Of a stretch of DNA of 64,000 nucleotides, positions 44,330 to 54,302 are shown piece after piece. Each line of letters starts with the position of its first letter. Within the stretch, counting starts at the first letter, position 1. A model generated the notes under the pieces. That model was not told the DNA's origin. It did not search any database and saw nothing but the letters and a program-made list of their open reading frames with translations. The position numbers were made by a program, and so were the translations under genes. The stretch comes from Candidatus Rokuibacteriota bacterium (GTDB taxonomy: Bacteria; Methylomirabilota; Methylomirabilia; Rokubacteriales; CSP1-6), in assembly GCA_016866775.1 (NCBI GenBank), contig VGLJ01000007.1:1-64000 (forward strand). The letters are read 5' to 3'.

Positions 44330-46349
44330 CTATTGCCAACGTCCCAACTCCGCCGGAGCCGGTCTCAAACCGGAGCTCTGCATTATGAGCTTCGGCAATC
44401 TCGCGACAAATCGAGAGTCCGAGGCCGAGCCCGCGCGGCTTTGTCGTCACGAATGGCTCGAACGCGCGGTCACGCACACTACCCGGACTGCCCGGGCCCT
44501 CATCCTCGATCTCCACGGTCACTGCCACTCCGGTCGTGCGGACGCTGATTCGTACACGGCTGCCATCGGGTGAAGCCTCGATGGCGTTCCGCAGCAGGTT
44601 TCCAAACAACTGAGTGAGCGCTTGCGGATCACCGACGAGCGGAGGAACCTCACTCTCCTCTAGGAGCCCCTTGACGTCGCGCGGCGTCGCGGCGCGCTCC
44701 AGGGCAGCAACGTCGTTGAGGATGCCCATGAGGTTGATGCGCTGTGAGGTGCGGTCCGCCGGGCCCAACCCTCGGAGCCTCTCAGCGAGGCCCACGATTC
44801 GCTCGACCTCGGCCGGAACGAGACGCATGAGAAGCTCGCGATACTCGGGATCATCCACACGCTCCGGCAACACCGAGACGAAGTTCGAAATCGTCGTCAG
44901 CGGCGTCCGAATCTCGTGAGCCAGCGTGGCGCAGAGATGAGCGGTGCGTGCGAGATGCGCGTCACGCTCCCGAGCGCGATCGACTGCCAGTTGACGTCGA
45001 TGGAGGATGTCGATTTCGACAGCGGCGGCAATGATCGGGCTGAGGGACTCGAGTAGCTCGAGCTGCTGAGCGAAGTACGCTCGTCCGAGCCGCCGGGGAC
45101 CGAGCAGCACGACGCCCGCGGCCGCGTCCCGGCGGATCCCGAACCATATGTCGACGCCGGCATCGCGAAGCGTTCCAAAGAGAGCGCCAAAGCGCGAGTC
45201 TTGTTCCGATCCCTCCAGCAGTTGAACGCCTGGCCCGAGCGAATCCGTCAGCCGCCATACCTGACCGGGAACGTCATCGAACTCCGGAGCCCGGTGATCG
45301 CGATGGAGAATGTCCCATTGTGATGTGCCGGCTTCGCCGACGATGACGGTGATCGTTTCCGGCTGAACGGCGCGTCGAAGGATCGCGACGACTTCCGCGG
45401 CGAGGTTCTCGCGGGGCATGACGCGCGTCAGACGCGTCGTTGCGTCAACGAGCGTGCGTTCGATGTCGGGTTCGTCGCTGAGGAGATACTGATCGACCAT
45501 TCGCCGTAGAGCTGGAAACACCGGAGCGGAAAGCGTCGCGGCGATCACGCCGAGCACGATGAGCACCGCTATCGGAGCCTGCACCGTCACCACATCCGCC
45601 TCGCGAGCGAGGGCGATGATGATGAATGAGACGCCCCCGATACCCACGATGTACGCGAGTCCGTAATGAATGACGGGCCTGAGATCGAGGAGTCGATGGC
45701 GGACGATCGCGTGCGCAACGAGCCCGACCATCGGAAGGAGGAAGTACGGACCTACGCCGCTATATGCCGACGATCCCGTCAATGCCGGGATCAGAAGGTT
45801 GGTCGTGATCGCGCCCACGCCCGAAATGAGGATGCCGACGCCGAGATGCTGAAGCTGGACACGCGCCAGACCCTTCGCGCGCCGCCAGTTGTTCGAAAAG
45901 GTCGCCAGTGCGCCGAGCCACACGACCAAGAAGTACACGGTGAAGACGCGATAGAGAGGTCCGGTTTCCCGACGCAGCCGGTTCTCGACGATCGCGACGT
46001 CTCGGACGAGAAGGTCGGTACCGAGCGCGCACGCAGCGAGGACCGTTCCGACAGCGAGCGCGGCATAGACATACGGAGTACGCCACCGCTCACCAGCACC
46101 AGGATAGACGCGAGTGAACGCGAGGAACGACGCGGGAATGAGGCTCGCACCGGTGAACGTGAGCCTGCTCGAGAAATTGGGCCACAACAGCGCTTGAAGG
46201 CCAGCGATCGCGAGGACCCACAGCGCCATGCTGAACGTGTACGCGCCGAACCAGCGATGGACGGAGCTGCGGGGGTCAGCGCGCCAGATATAGAGGCTGA
46301 GGCCCGCCAGGAAGACCCCGAGCAGCGGGAGGCTTGCCCCTTGCGTCAC
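44313..46349 (-). CDS. Membrane sensor histidine kinase (7TM-like, GAF, HisKA, HATPase)
   Basis: 678 residues. The N-terminal half has about eight helices with the same pattern as the convergent kinase (LSLYIWRADPRSSVHRWFGAYTFSMALW). A GAF-like region follows, then the H-box TLAHEIRTPLTTISNFVSVLPER, N-box FGNLLRNAIEASPDGS, EDEGPGSPG and GLGLGLSICREIAEAH. The PAS domain of its paralogue is missing. The GTG start at 46349 overlaps the TGA of a truncated ketosynthase (GTGA), so its present expression may depend on that remnant being transcribed. Confidence 0.88.
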   Translation of the reverse strand: MTQGASLPLLGVFLAGLSLYIWRADPRSSVHRWFGAYTFSMALWVLAIAGLQALLWPNFSSRLTFTGASLIPASFLAFTRVYPGAGERWRTPYVYAALAVGTVLAACALGTDLLVRDVAIVENRLRRETGPLYRVFTVYFLVVWLGALATFSNNWRRAKGLARVQLQHLGVGILISGVGAITTNLLIPALTGSSAYSGVGPYFLLPMVGLVAHAIVRHRLLDLRPVIHYGLAYIVGIGGVSFIIIALAREADVVTVQAPIAVLIVLGVIAATLSAPVFPALRRMVDQYLLSDEPDIERTLVDATTRLTRVMPRENLAAEVVAILRRAVQPETITVIVGEAGTSQWDILHRDHRAPEFDDVPGQVWRLTDSLGPGVQLLEGSEQDSRFGALFGTLRDAGVDIWFGIRRDAAAGVVLLGPRRLGRAYFAQQLELLESLSPIIAAAVEIDILHRRQLAVDRARERDAHLARTAHLCATLAHEIRTPLTTISNFVSVLPERVDDPEYRELLMRLVPAEVERIVGLAERLRGLGPADRTSQRINLMGILNDVAALERAATPRDVKGLLEESEVPPLVGDPQALTQLFGNLLRNAIEASPDGSRVRISVRTTGVAVTVEIEDEGPGSPGSVRDRAFEPFVTTKPRGLGLGLSICREIAEAHNAELRFETGSGGVGTLAIVNFPL

Positions 46350-46843
46350 CTGATCGAGTCTTCTCTCGCCAGCGCCAGCACCGAGTGCGATCCGCCCATC
46401 GCGTGCGAATGGATGAGCGTTCGGCGAACCCTGGCTTTGCGTGCCTTGTTGGGGACGTAATCCAGATCACACCGTGCGTCCGGGTACTCGAGATTGATCG
46501 TCGGGAACACCATCCCGTCGCGAATGACGAGACACGTCGCGACCACCTGCATCGCTGCGCTCGCAGCAAATGCTTGCCCGCACATCGCCTTCAACGAGGA
46601 CACCGGGAAGTTGTACGCGTAGCGCCCGAACGTGCGCTTGATCGCGGTCGTTTCGGCGACGTCGTAGTCGACCATCGCGTTTCCGTGGGCGCAGATGTAG
46701 TCGATGTCCTCGGGCTCGAGCTCGGCCTGCGTCAGCACATTACTCATCGCACGGCTGGCGGTCTCTCCTGACATATCGGTGCGATGGAGATCGCCGCCTT
46801 CGCTCGCGCTGTCGTAGCCGCTGATCACCGCATAGATCGGCGC
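46346..46843 (-). pseudogene. C-terminal fragment of a beta-ketoacyl synthase
   Basis: About 165 residues of a KAS C-terminal half remain: YAVISGYDSASEGG, the histidine motif DYICAHGNAM, lysine motif SSLKAMCGQAFAASAAMQ, PTINLEYPDARCDLDYVPN and the end motif SHAMGGSHSVLAL. The N-terminal half with the catalytic cysteine is absent. At about 46850 the sequence changes into the start of an unrelated gene on the opposite strand. The fragment cannot be catalytic; it may still supply translation coupling to the kinase that follows. Confidence 0.75.
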
Positions 46844-46854
46844 ACGGCGCGCGC

Positions 46855-47557
46855 GTGAAGGTGGAGCAGGGTCGCTGGACCCGCAGCGAAGGGTGGCAGC
46901 CAGCATCAGAGGCCGCCGCGCTCGCCGGCGGCGCCCGGGCGCATCGCCGCGCTCGGGTTCTACGGCGCGCGCCTGCGCGTGGGCTACGGCTCGCGGGGCG
47001 GGTGGGACCCGTTCGGCCCCGAGCGCGTCGTCACGCGCTCGCGCGGCAACGTCCTCTACGAGGTCGACGGCCGCTCGGCGCTGGCGCTCTACAAGACGTA
47101 CCTCGGCACGCACGCGCGTGACCTGCCCGCCTCCGGTTTGCTCTTTCCGCTGAGCCTGCGCACCAGGGGCGGCTCGGGCGTCGTGCGCACGATCCTCGCG
47201 GTCGACGAGGCGGCGCAGAGCATGACGTTCGCCGGCGACGTGCCGGAAGGCGCGTACGTGCGGCTCATGAAGGCGAACTTCGATCGCCTCATCGACGGCG
47301 CGGTCAGTGCCGCGCGGACGAGCTACGAGGCCATCGGCTCCGTGGTCCCGGACCTGGCGATCCTCATCTCCTGCGTCGGGCGCAAGCTCGTGCTCAAGCA
47401 GCGCGTGGAGGAAGAGGTCGAGGGCGTGCGCGACATCATGGGCGCGGCGCCGCTCACGGGGTTCTACTCGTACGGCGAGATCTCGCCGTTCACGCCGAGC
47501 GCGCGCTGCGAGCTGCACAACCAGACCATGACGATCACGACGCTGTCGGAGCGCTAG
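46855..47557 (+). pseudogene. FIST-domain sensor protein, internally deleted
   Basis: A GTG start gives MKVEQGRWTRSEGWQPAS, a typical FIST N-terminus. Near 46920-46935, in a GCCGGCGGCGCC stretch, the sequence jumps to a different frame and to the C-terminal half: IAALGFYGARLRVGYGSRGGWDPFGPERVVTRS, then ALALYKTYLG, LPLSLRTRGG, and the FIST_C end VVPDLAILISCVGRKLVLKQ, GAAPLTGFYSYGEISPF, CELHNQTMTITTLSER. Roughly 150 residues are missing. FIST proteins sense small molecules for two-component systems, and the hybrid kinase starts 2 bases after the stop. Confidence 0.75.
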
Positions 47558-47558
47558 C

Positions 47559-50500
47559 GTGGGCGACCTGAGCCACTCCCTGCTCCTGCGGCAGATCAAG
47601 CGCGTGTTCGGCGAGCGGCCGATCCCGCCGGAGCTGGCGCCGCTGCTCGACGCCGTCGACGAGGCGTATCGCCAGTTCGACACCGACCGCGCGCTGCTCG
47701 AGCGCTCGCTGGACCTGAGCTCGCAGGAGCTGCTGCAGGCCAACGCCGACATGAGCGCGCTCTTCCGCGCGTTCCCCGACCAGTTCTACCGGCTCGACGC
47801 GCGCGGCATCGTGCGCGACTACCGCGGCGGCAGCATGACGCGCGAGAGCGGCGAGCGCGTGCTCGGGCGGCCGTTCCAGGAGCTCCTGCCCGAGGCGAGC
47901 GTGCCGGAGTACGAGATGACCCGCGCGCGCGTGCGCCTGCAGCGCCGCAGCGCGAGCTTCGAGTACGCGGCGTCCGAGGGCGGCGGCGAGGCGGCGTTCG
48001 AGGCGCGCGTGGTGCCGCTGCTCGAGGACCAGGCCGTGGTCATCGTCCGCGCGATCACCGGGCGGCGGCGCGCCGAGGCGAGCGCGGCGGCGCTCGCGCG
48101 GGTCGGCGGCGAGATCGCCGCCACGCTCGACCTCGACCGCGCGATGCAGCTCATCGTCGACAGCCTCCACGCGCTCTTCCGCGTCCGCCGCGCGGTGCTC
48201 TACCGCGTCGATGCGGCCTCGGGCGCGCTCGTGTGTCGCGCCGCCGCGGGTCGCGACGACGGCATCGCGTGGGTGGGCTCGGTGCTGGGCCCCGGCGAGG
48301 GCGTGGCCGGCCGCGCGGTGGCGGGCGCGCGCATCGCGTGGTCCGCCAACATCACCACGGATCCGGACCTGCCGATGCCGGCGTGGGCGAAGGCGAACGC
48401 GTACACGGAAGGCTATCGCAGCGTGCTGGGCGTGCCGCTCATCAGCCGCGACACCGTGATCGGCGCGCTCGTCGTCGGCGACGAGGCCGGCCGCTTCTAC
48501 ACGGAGGAGGAAAAGCGCCTGCTGCTCGGCTTCGCGAACCAGGCCGCGATCGCCGTCGAGAACGCGCGGCTGTTCGAGGACAGCGAGCGGCGGCGCCGCG
48601 CGGCGGAAGGCGTCGCCAGCGTCGGACGCCTCGTCTCCGAGTCGCTCGAGCCCGCGGACGTCGGGCAGCGCATCGTCCGCGCCCTCACCACGATGTTCGG
48701 AGCCCAGATGTCCGTCCTCTACCTCGTCGAGGAGGTCTCCGAGGCCCTGGTGTTGTTCGCGGGCTGGGGGCCCGCGGTCGACTGGAACCAGCGCCTCCGG
48801 CGCGGCAACGCGCTCGTCGGCCGCGCCATCGCCGAGGGCCGTCCCATCTCGTCGGTGAACATCCTCGAAGACGAGCGCGTGAGCCTGACGCCGGAAGCGC
48901 GGGCGCGCATCGAGCGCTCGGAATACCAGTCGGTGCTCGCCGTGCCGCTCACCGCGCACGACCGGATCCTGGGCGCGCTCGCGGTGGGCGACCATGCGGG
49001 GCGCGTCTTCTCGCCGGAGGACATGGCGCTCGTGCAGAGCTTCGCCGACCAGGCGGCGCTCGCGCTCGCGAACGCCGAGCTGCACGGCGAGACGCGCGCG
49101 CCTGCACCAGATGCGCCGGCTCGCGGAGCTGAGCCAGCTCGTCAGGTCGTCGCTCGACCGGCGGCTCGTGCTCGACTTCGTCACCGAAGCGGCCCTCGAC
49201 CTGCTGCACGTCGATCTCGCGCGCGTCTGGCTCGTGGAAGGCAGTGACGGCCACCTGCGCCGCGCATCGAGCCGTGCCCGGGGCGACATGCCGGCGGACG
49301 GTGGCGTGGACGTGCTGCCGCCGGGCGCGGGGCTCGCGGGCTGGGTCGTGAAGGAGCGGAAGAGCCGCGCCGCCCCGGACCTGCTCACCGATCCGCTGAT
49401 CTTCCAGAAGGAGTGGTTCATGGCGGCGGGGATCGTGTCGCACCTCGCGGTCCCGCTGGTGGGCGGCGACGCCGCGATCGGCGCGCTCGTCGTGTCCACG
49501 CGGGTCCGGCGCGACTTCGATCGCGAGGAGATCGATCTGCTCGAGATCTTCGCGGCCAAGGCGGCCATCGCGCTCAGCAACGCGCGGCTCTATCGCGAAG
49601 CGCGCGAGGCCTACGAGCAGCTCGCGCGCACGCAGGACCTGCTGACGCAGGCGCAGAAGATGGACGCCGTCGGCCGGCTGGCGGGCGGCATCGCTCACGA
49701 CTTCAACAACCTCCTCACCGTGATCATCGGCCGGATCGACGCGCTCCTCGAAGACCTGTCCGACGACGACCCGCGCCGCAGCGACCTCGACCTGATCGCC
49801 GGCGCCGCGGAGCGCGCGTCCGCGCTCACGCGGCAGCTCCTCGCGTTCAGCCGCAAGCAGGCGCTCACGCCGACCGTCGTCGACGTCAACGCGATCGTCG
49901 ACGAGGTCGCCTCGCTCCTGCGCCGCCTCCTCGGCGAGGACATCGAGTTCGCGACCGCGCTCGTGCCCGGCGCGGCGCGCGTGCGCGTCGACCGCGGCCA
50001 GATGGAGCAGGTCATCGTGAACCTCGCGGCCAACGCGCGCGACGCGATGCCGTCGGGCGGACGGCTGACGATCAGCACGGATCGCGTCGACGTCACCGAC
50101 ACGCCGCCGCCGGGCGTGGCCGCGCCGCCGGGCGCATACGTGCTGCTGGCGGTCACCGACAGCGGCCACGGGATGGACGCCGAGACGCGCCGCCGCGTGT
50201 TCGACCCGTTCTTCACCACGAAGGAAGTCGGACGCGGCACCGGCCTCGGCCTCGCGACGGTGTACGGCATCGTCAAGCAGCACGACGGGCACGTCGCCGT
50301 CGACAGCAGCCCGGGCGCGGGCGCGACGTTCCGGATCTACCTGCCGCGCGCGGACGCCGAGGTCGCGGCGCCCGCCGCGCCGGCGGCGCCGCGGCCGACG
50401 GGCTCGGAGACCATCCTGCTGGTCGAGGACGAGCAGGAGGTGCGGCGGCTCGCGCCCCAGGCGCTCGAGGGCGCCGGCTACCGCGTCATCGAGGCGGCGT

Positions 50501-50772
50501 TGCCGACCGACGCGGTCCGCATCGCGGAGGAGTGGCCGCAGCCGATCCCCCTGCTCGTCACGGACCTCGTGATGCCGCAGATGAACGGGCGGGTGATGGC
50601 CGACATCGTGCGGAGCGCGCGTCCCGCCATCAAGACGCTGTTCATCTCCGGGTACTCGGCGGATCCCGCGACGTTCGAGACCGACCTCGAAGGTCCGGGC
50701 TGGTCGTTCCTCGCGAAGCCCTTCACCGGCCGCGCGCTCGCGAAGACGGTGCGCGACCTCCTCGATCGGTGA
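47559..50772 (+). CDS. Multi-GAF hybrid sensor histidine kinase with receiver domain, frameshifted
   Basis: About 1070 residues in two frames. PAS-like (res ~60-165), GAF 1 (ALARVGGEIAATLDLDRAMQLIVDSL...), GAF 2 (VASVGRLVSESLEPADVGQR...), GAF 3 (LAELSQLVRSSLDRRLVLDFV...), H-box AGGIAHDFNNLLTVIIGRI, N-box VNLAANARDAM, DSGHGMD, GTGLGLATVYGIV, then a receiver (ILLVEDEQEVRR, LLVTDLVMPQMNG, FLAKPF). The break is in the CG-repeat at 49091-49100; a dinucleotide gain or loss would restore one frame, so an error is plausible. No membrane segment is seen. A GTG start is preceded by the FIST stop. Confidence 0.8.
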
Positions 50773-50782
50773 CCATGGGCCG

Positions 50783-51259
50783 TTACGCCGTCCTGACGCT
50801 CCCGGACGCGGACTCGACCGCTTTCAGCAAGACCCACGGCTCCAGCGGCTTGCGCAGCGTCAGGTGGGCGCCCGCGCTGCGCGCGCGCATGAGCGCGCCG
50901 AGCCGGTCTTCCCGCGTGTCGGCGGAGACCGCGATGATGGCGAGCGACGGGAGATCGCGCACGAGCTCCTCGATCACGGCGACGCCGTCCTTGCGCGGCA
51001 GGAAGATGTCGACGATCGCGATCTGGGGCCGTGACGCGTGGGCGGCGGCCACGGCGGCGTCGCCGTCGGGAGCGAGCACGACCTCGTAGCCTTCGGTCCT
51101 CAGCAGCATCGCGACGACGTCGCGCGTCTCGTCGTGATCCTCGACCACGAGCACGCGCGCGCGAGGCCTGCGGAGCACGGCGCTTCCGGACAGCAGGCGG
51201 CGTGCCACACGCCGCTCCCGCGGAAAAGCTGGTCCGGATCTTGTACCCCAGCGACGCAC
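50783..51259 (-). CDS. Single-domain response regulator
   Basis: A receiver domain begins at RVLVVEDHDETRDVVAMLLRTEGYEVV. The phospho-acceptor D is in AIVDIFLPRKDG, the T/S in IIAVSAD and the K in LRKPL. There is no output domain, so it works through protein contact or feeds a phosphorelay. The frame starts at GTG 51259, but the first ~34 residues look non-conserved and a start nearer 51160 is possible. It converges with the hybrid kinase. Confidence 0.78.
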   Translation of the reverse strand: MRRWGTRSGPAFPRERRVARRLLSGSAVLRRPRARVLVVEDHDETRDVVAMLLRTEGYEVVLAPDGDAAVAAAHASRPQIAIVDIFLPRKDGVAVIEELVRDLPSLAIIAVSADTREDRLGALMRARSAGAHLTLRKPLEPWVLLKAVESASGSVRTA

Positions 51260-51342
51260 GCGCGCAATAACGCCGCGTTACGCCGTGAAACCGGGAATCG
51301 TGCTCGATGATCTGGCGAACGTTTTCGCCATGAGGGGCGGCC

Positions 51343-51522
51343 GTGTCCTCTGAAATTCAGGAGACGGCGGGTACATGCTTCCTTTGCTCGCGGACCATCT
51401 GGCCGGAGGACGCGACGACCACGGCCGCGGGCCTGACGGTCCACCGGATCTGCTACGACAAGTTCGTCCGGCCCAGCCTGCTCCCCGACGCCCCGAAGCC
51501 GCCGCGCGGCGAGAACCGGTGA
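51343..51522 (+). CDS. Small CxxC...HxxC putative zinc-binding protein
   Basis: 59 residues from a GTG at 51343 with GAGGGG seven bases upstream. It reads ETAGTCFLCSRTIWPEDAT, then LTVHRICYDKFVRPSLL. C12-x2-C15 and H34-x2-C37 could bind one zinc in a treble-clef or LIM-like half-finger. No family was recognised. The stop overlaps a second GTG (51519), whose frame contains another CxxC, but that frame soon runs antisense to a better-supported gene. Confidence 0.45.
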   Translation: MSSEIQETAGTCFLCSRTIWPEDATTTAAGLTVHRICYDKFVRPSLLPDAPKPPRGENR

Positions 51523-51619
51523 ACGGCCCGCGCTCCAAACCGGGCCCCCGGCTCGACATCCGCGGGCTGTGCGCGCTCTGCGGCAAGCCGATGCTCGCGG
51601 GCCACGCGACGTGCGAGAC

Positions 51620-51703
51620 TCAGGCCCGCTTCATGGGACGGCCGCAGCACACTTTCTGCACCATCGCGACCTTGCCGCACTTGGGACAGCGGAAACCCGC
51701 CAT
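51620..51703 (-). CDS. 27-residue zinc-ribbon/desulforedoxin-like microprotein
   Basis: The whole product is MAGFRCPKCGKVAMVQKVCC followed by GRPMKRA. C6-x2-C9-G and the C19-C20-G-x-P-M end copy the desulforedoxin-type metal knuckle (CxxCG ... CCGxPM) of desulfoferrodoxin N-termini. AGGTAG stands before the ATG, and the gene begins three bases after the stop of the large GAF protein, so both are co-transcribed. A one-metal redox or structural role is likely; the function is unknown. Confidence 0.6.
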   Translation of the reverse strand: MAGFRCPKCGKVAMVQKVCCGRPMKRA

Positions 51704-51706
51704 GGG

Positions 51707-54130
51707 CTACCTCGACGTTTCGAGCAGCGACGCCATCGGCGCCCCGCTCGCGCGCGCGGTCGTCGTATCGACGGTCACCCGGAGCGCGCGCAGACCGTGC
51801 ACCCCCTGCAGCTCCTCGAGCTCGAGCTCCTCGACCCCCCGCGTGAGGTAGCCGAGCGACTGGAGGTACTCGATGTAGCCGCGGTACTCCAGCGCTTCCG
51901 ACGGTTGCGAGTACACGATCACGATGCGGCCCGGCTGGGTGGCGCGCTCGCTGGTCCCCTTGATCAGCGCCTTGTCGATGCGCTTCTTCACGATCGCGTA
52001 GCGGATGTCGTACGCCCCGTCGACGTCGAAGCGCTTCTCGTCGAAGCGGAAGCGGATGGCGAGCGGCGCGTGCTGGACGAGGATGAGGTGCGTGGTCTCG
52101 AGCGGCACCGGCAGGCGCGCGCGGATCTGCTCCGCGCGCAGCGCGATCCCGCAGCTCACCATGAGCTGCCAGAGGCGGAGGTTCTTCAGGTAGAGCGGGT
52201 CGTAGCCGCCGTCCTCGAGGAGCGAGGCGCCGACGTAGATCTGGTAGTCGACGCCGTCGGTCTTCTGCTTCTCGAAGTAGTGCGGGAACATCGCCTGCGC
52301 GGTCTGCTCCTCGAGGTCGAGATACGAGGAGATCGCCTCCGCGAGCCCGGTCACGCTCTCCTCGAAGCGCCGGCGCTCGTGATGGACGGTCGCGAGGCGC
52401 GGGTCGAGCGCCTCGCGATACGTGTCGATGCGCTCGCGCACGCGCGGCCCGAACGTCTCGAGGTGCGGGAACAGCCGCTCGACGTCCGCGCGCAGGAAGT
52501 CGATGACGCCGACCTCGTCGCCCGACTTCAGGCCGCGCTCGATGTGCGCGGCGCGCTTCGCGATGCGGTACCGGAGCTCGTCGAGCGCGGGCAAGAGCTT
52601 CTCGCGGTGCGCCTGGTCGATGACGGGGGCCGCGAGGCCGAGCTGCGCGAGCAGGTCGGCCTGGATCGCGAGCGCCCGCTGGGTGGACGACCCGCGGATG
52701 TCGGCGAGGCCGTAGAGCGGGAACACGTCGGAGAAGACGATCGCGTCCATCTCCGTGTGCGTGTCGATCGAGTGGTCCCGGCGCCGCTCGATGGCGTCGA
52801 GCACGGCCTCGCGGAAGCGCCACTCCACCGTGGGGTGGATGGCGGTCGCCTTCTCCTTGATGATCGCCTGCACCCGGTTGTTGAGCTCCTCGATGCTGCG
52901 CTGCACCGCCATCGCGAAGAGCGGCAGGATCTCCGCCAGCTTGGGCAGGTGCATCTGGGTGAAGTCGCCCGGGTTCGGCGACGCGAGCTCGAGCGTGCCG
53001 ATCACGCGGCTCTGGTAGTGCAGCGGCGCGACCATCAGCGCGCGGGTGCCGCTCGCCACGAGGTGGTCCTCGATGACGTGACGGTCGCGCTGCTCCGCCA
53101 GGTCGCGAATGATGATCGGCCGCTCGCCCTTGACCGTGCGCTCGTACACCGTGCCGATGAACTCGGCCATCGCGTGGTGCTTCGAGTCCGCGAAGATGCA
53201 GGAGTGCTCGAGCTGCTGGCCGGCGTTGAGCAGCAGCACGCGGTCGCCGTCGAGGGCGGCCAGGCTGAAGTGCAGATCGGGCCGGCGGAACAGCGCGCGC
53301 AGCTTCGCCTGGAGCGTCTGGAACTTCGCGTGCGACACGATGGACTCGCGGTCGATCAGGTCGCGCTTGATCGACGAGAGGACCTCCTGGTCCGTGACGT
53401 CGACCGCGCGGACGACCGTGAAGCCCTCGATGACGAAGCGCTCCGGCGGAAGCCGCTCGAGGAGCCGGTCCACGTCGAAGAAGTAATCGTGGAGGCGGGC
53501 GCGGTCCGCGTCGGAGAACGGCGGCCGGTCCCCCACCACGTGGACGTCGAGGAACGTCGAGTCGAAGGTGATGCGGAAGTGACGCTCGAGGCCGGTGGCG
53601 TCGTCCCGCACGGCGATGATCAACGGGTACTCGAGATCGAGCTTTTGATCCCGTACACCCGCTCGAGGACGACCGTGTACGCATGGCGCAGGCGGGCGCG
53701 GCCGAGGTTCTCCGGATCCAGGTTGACGCGGCCGCGCACGTGCCGGTCCTCGGTCAAGAGCGCCTGCTTGAACGCGGGCGTCTCGTACACGCTGAGCAGG
53801 TCGAGCGGCATCAGCGCGGCGCCGTAGGACTGGTCCCACGCGGCCGGGGCGAACACGGCCGCCATCAGCGCGTCGACCACGTCGGCATGCCGCTCGAGCA
53901 CGGCGAGGGTCCGTGACCGGCTTTTCGAGCTCGGGCGCCCGCGCGAGCGCCTCGCGCACGACCGAGCCGAGCGCGTCGCACACCGCGCCTCCGCACTCCC
54001 CTCCTTCACCCCGCCAGAAGTTGACGAGCGGGCGCAGGCTCAGGTGACGCTGGAACGGAAACGTATCGGGGCCCGCCAGGGTTATCGAGCCAAGATCGGC
54101 GCGCGACGGAAGAAGGTGGTCGGCCGTCAT
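51707..54130 (-). CDS. Large GAF-domain protein of unknown function, with two frameshifts
   Basis: About 807 residues from ATG 54130 (GGGGGAA upstream). The N-terminal ~75 residues are in one frame (DLGSITLAGPDTFPFQRHLSLRPLVNFW). About 90 are in a second (LAVLERHADVVDALMAAVFAPAAWDQSYGAALMPLDLLSVYETPAF) and the remainder returns to the first (LDLEYPLIIAVRDD...). The changes fall at a C run near 53909 and an A run near 53643, so homopolymer errors are likely. A GAF domain (ALMVAPLHYQSRVIGTLELASPN) lies mid-protein. The C-terminal third has no family I recognise. The zinc-ribbon microprotein follows it. Confidence 0.7.
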   Translation of the reverse strand: MTADHLLPSRADLGSITLAGPDTFPFQRHLSLRPLVNFWRGEGGECGGAVCDALGSVVREALARAPELEKPVTDPRRARAACRRGRRADGGRVRPGRVGPVLRRRADAARPAQRVRDARVQAGALDRGPARARPRQPGSGEPRPRPPAPCVHGRPRAGVRDQKLDLEYPLIIAVRDDATGLERHFRITFDSTFLDVHVVGDRPPFSDADRARLHDYFFDVDRLLERLPPERFVIEGFTVVRAVDVTDQEVLSSIKRDLIDRESIVSHAKFQTLQAKLRALFRRPDLHFSLAALDGDRVLLLNAGQQLEHSCIFADSKHHAMAEFIGTVYERTVKGERPIIIRDLAEQRDRHVIEDHLVASGTRALMVAPLHYQSRVIGTLELASPNPGDFTQMHLPKLAEILPLFAMAVQRSIEELNNRVQAIIKEKATAIHPTVEWRFREAVLDAIERRRDHSIDTHTEMDAIVFSDVFPLYGLADIRGSSTQRALAIQADLLAQLGLAAPVIDQAHREKLLPALDELRYRIAKRAAHIERGLKSGDEVGVIDFLRADVERLFPHLETFGPRVRERIDTYREALDPRLATVHHERRRFEESVTGLAEAISSYLDLEEQTAQAMFPHYFEKQKTDGVDYQIYVGASLLEDGGYDPLYLKNLRLWQLMVSCGIALRAEQIRARLPVPLETTHLILVQHAPLAIRFRFDEKRFDVDGAYDIRYAIVKKRIDKALIKGTSERATQPGRIVIVYSQPSEALEYRGYIEYLQSLGYLTRGVEELELEELQGVHGLRALRVTVDTTTARASGAPMASLLETSR

Positions 54131-54302
54131 CGGTTCCCCCATTGTCCTTCGGACGGCCCCGCCCCGGCGCGGGATTCGTCGGTCTTGGGGGCAGGTCGGC
54201 ATCAACCGCCGGCCCTTGCGCCCTCGGCGGCCGGTGGTGTATTAACGACGCACCTTTCCGCGCATATCCGGCCACGTCCAACGAGGGGCCAAGGAGGAAC
54301 GA

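Noticed and set aside
51519-51851. Second GTG-started small ORF with CALCGKPM after the 59-residue protein
   Set aside because: Only the first ~30 residues look sensible; the rest is antisense to the zinc-ribbon microprotein and the end of the GAF gene.
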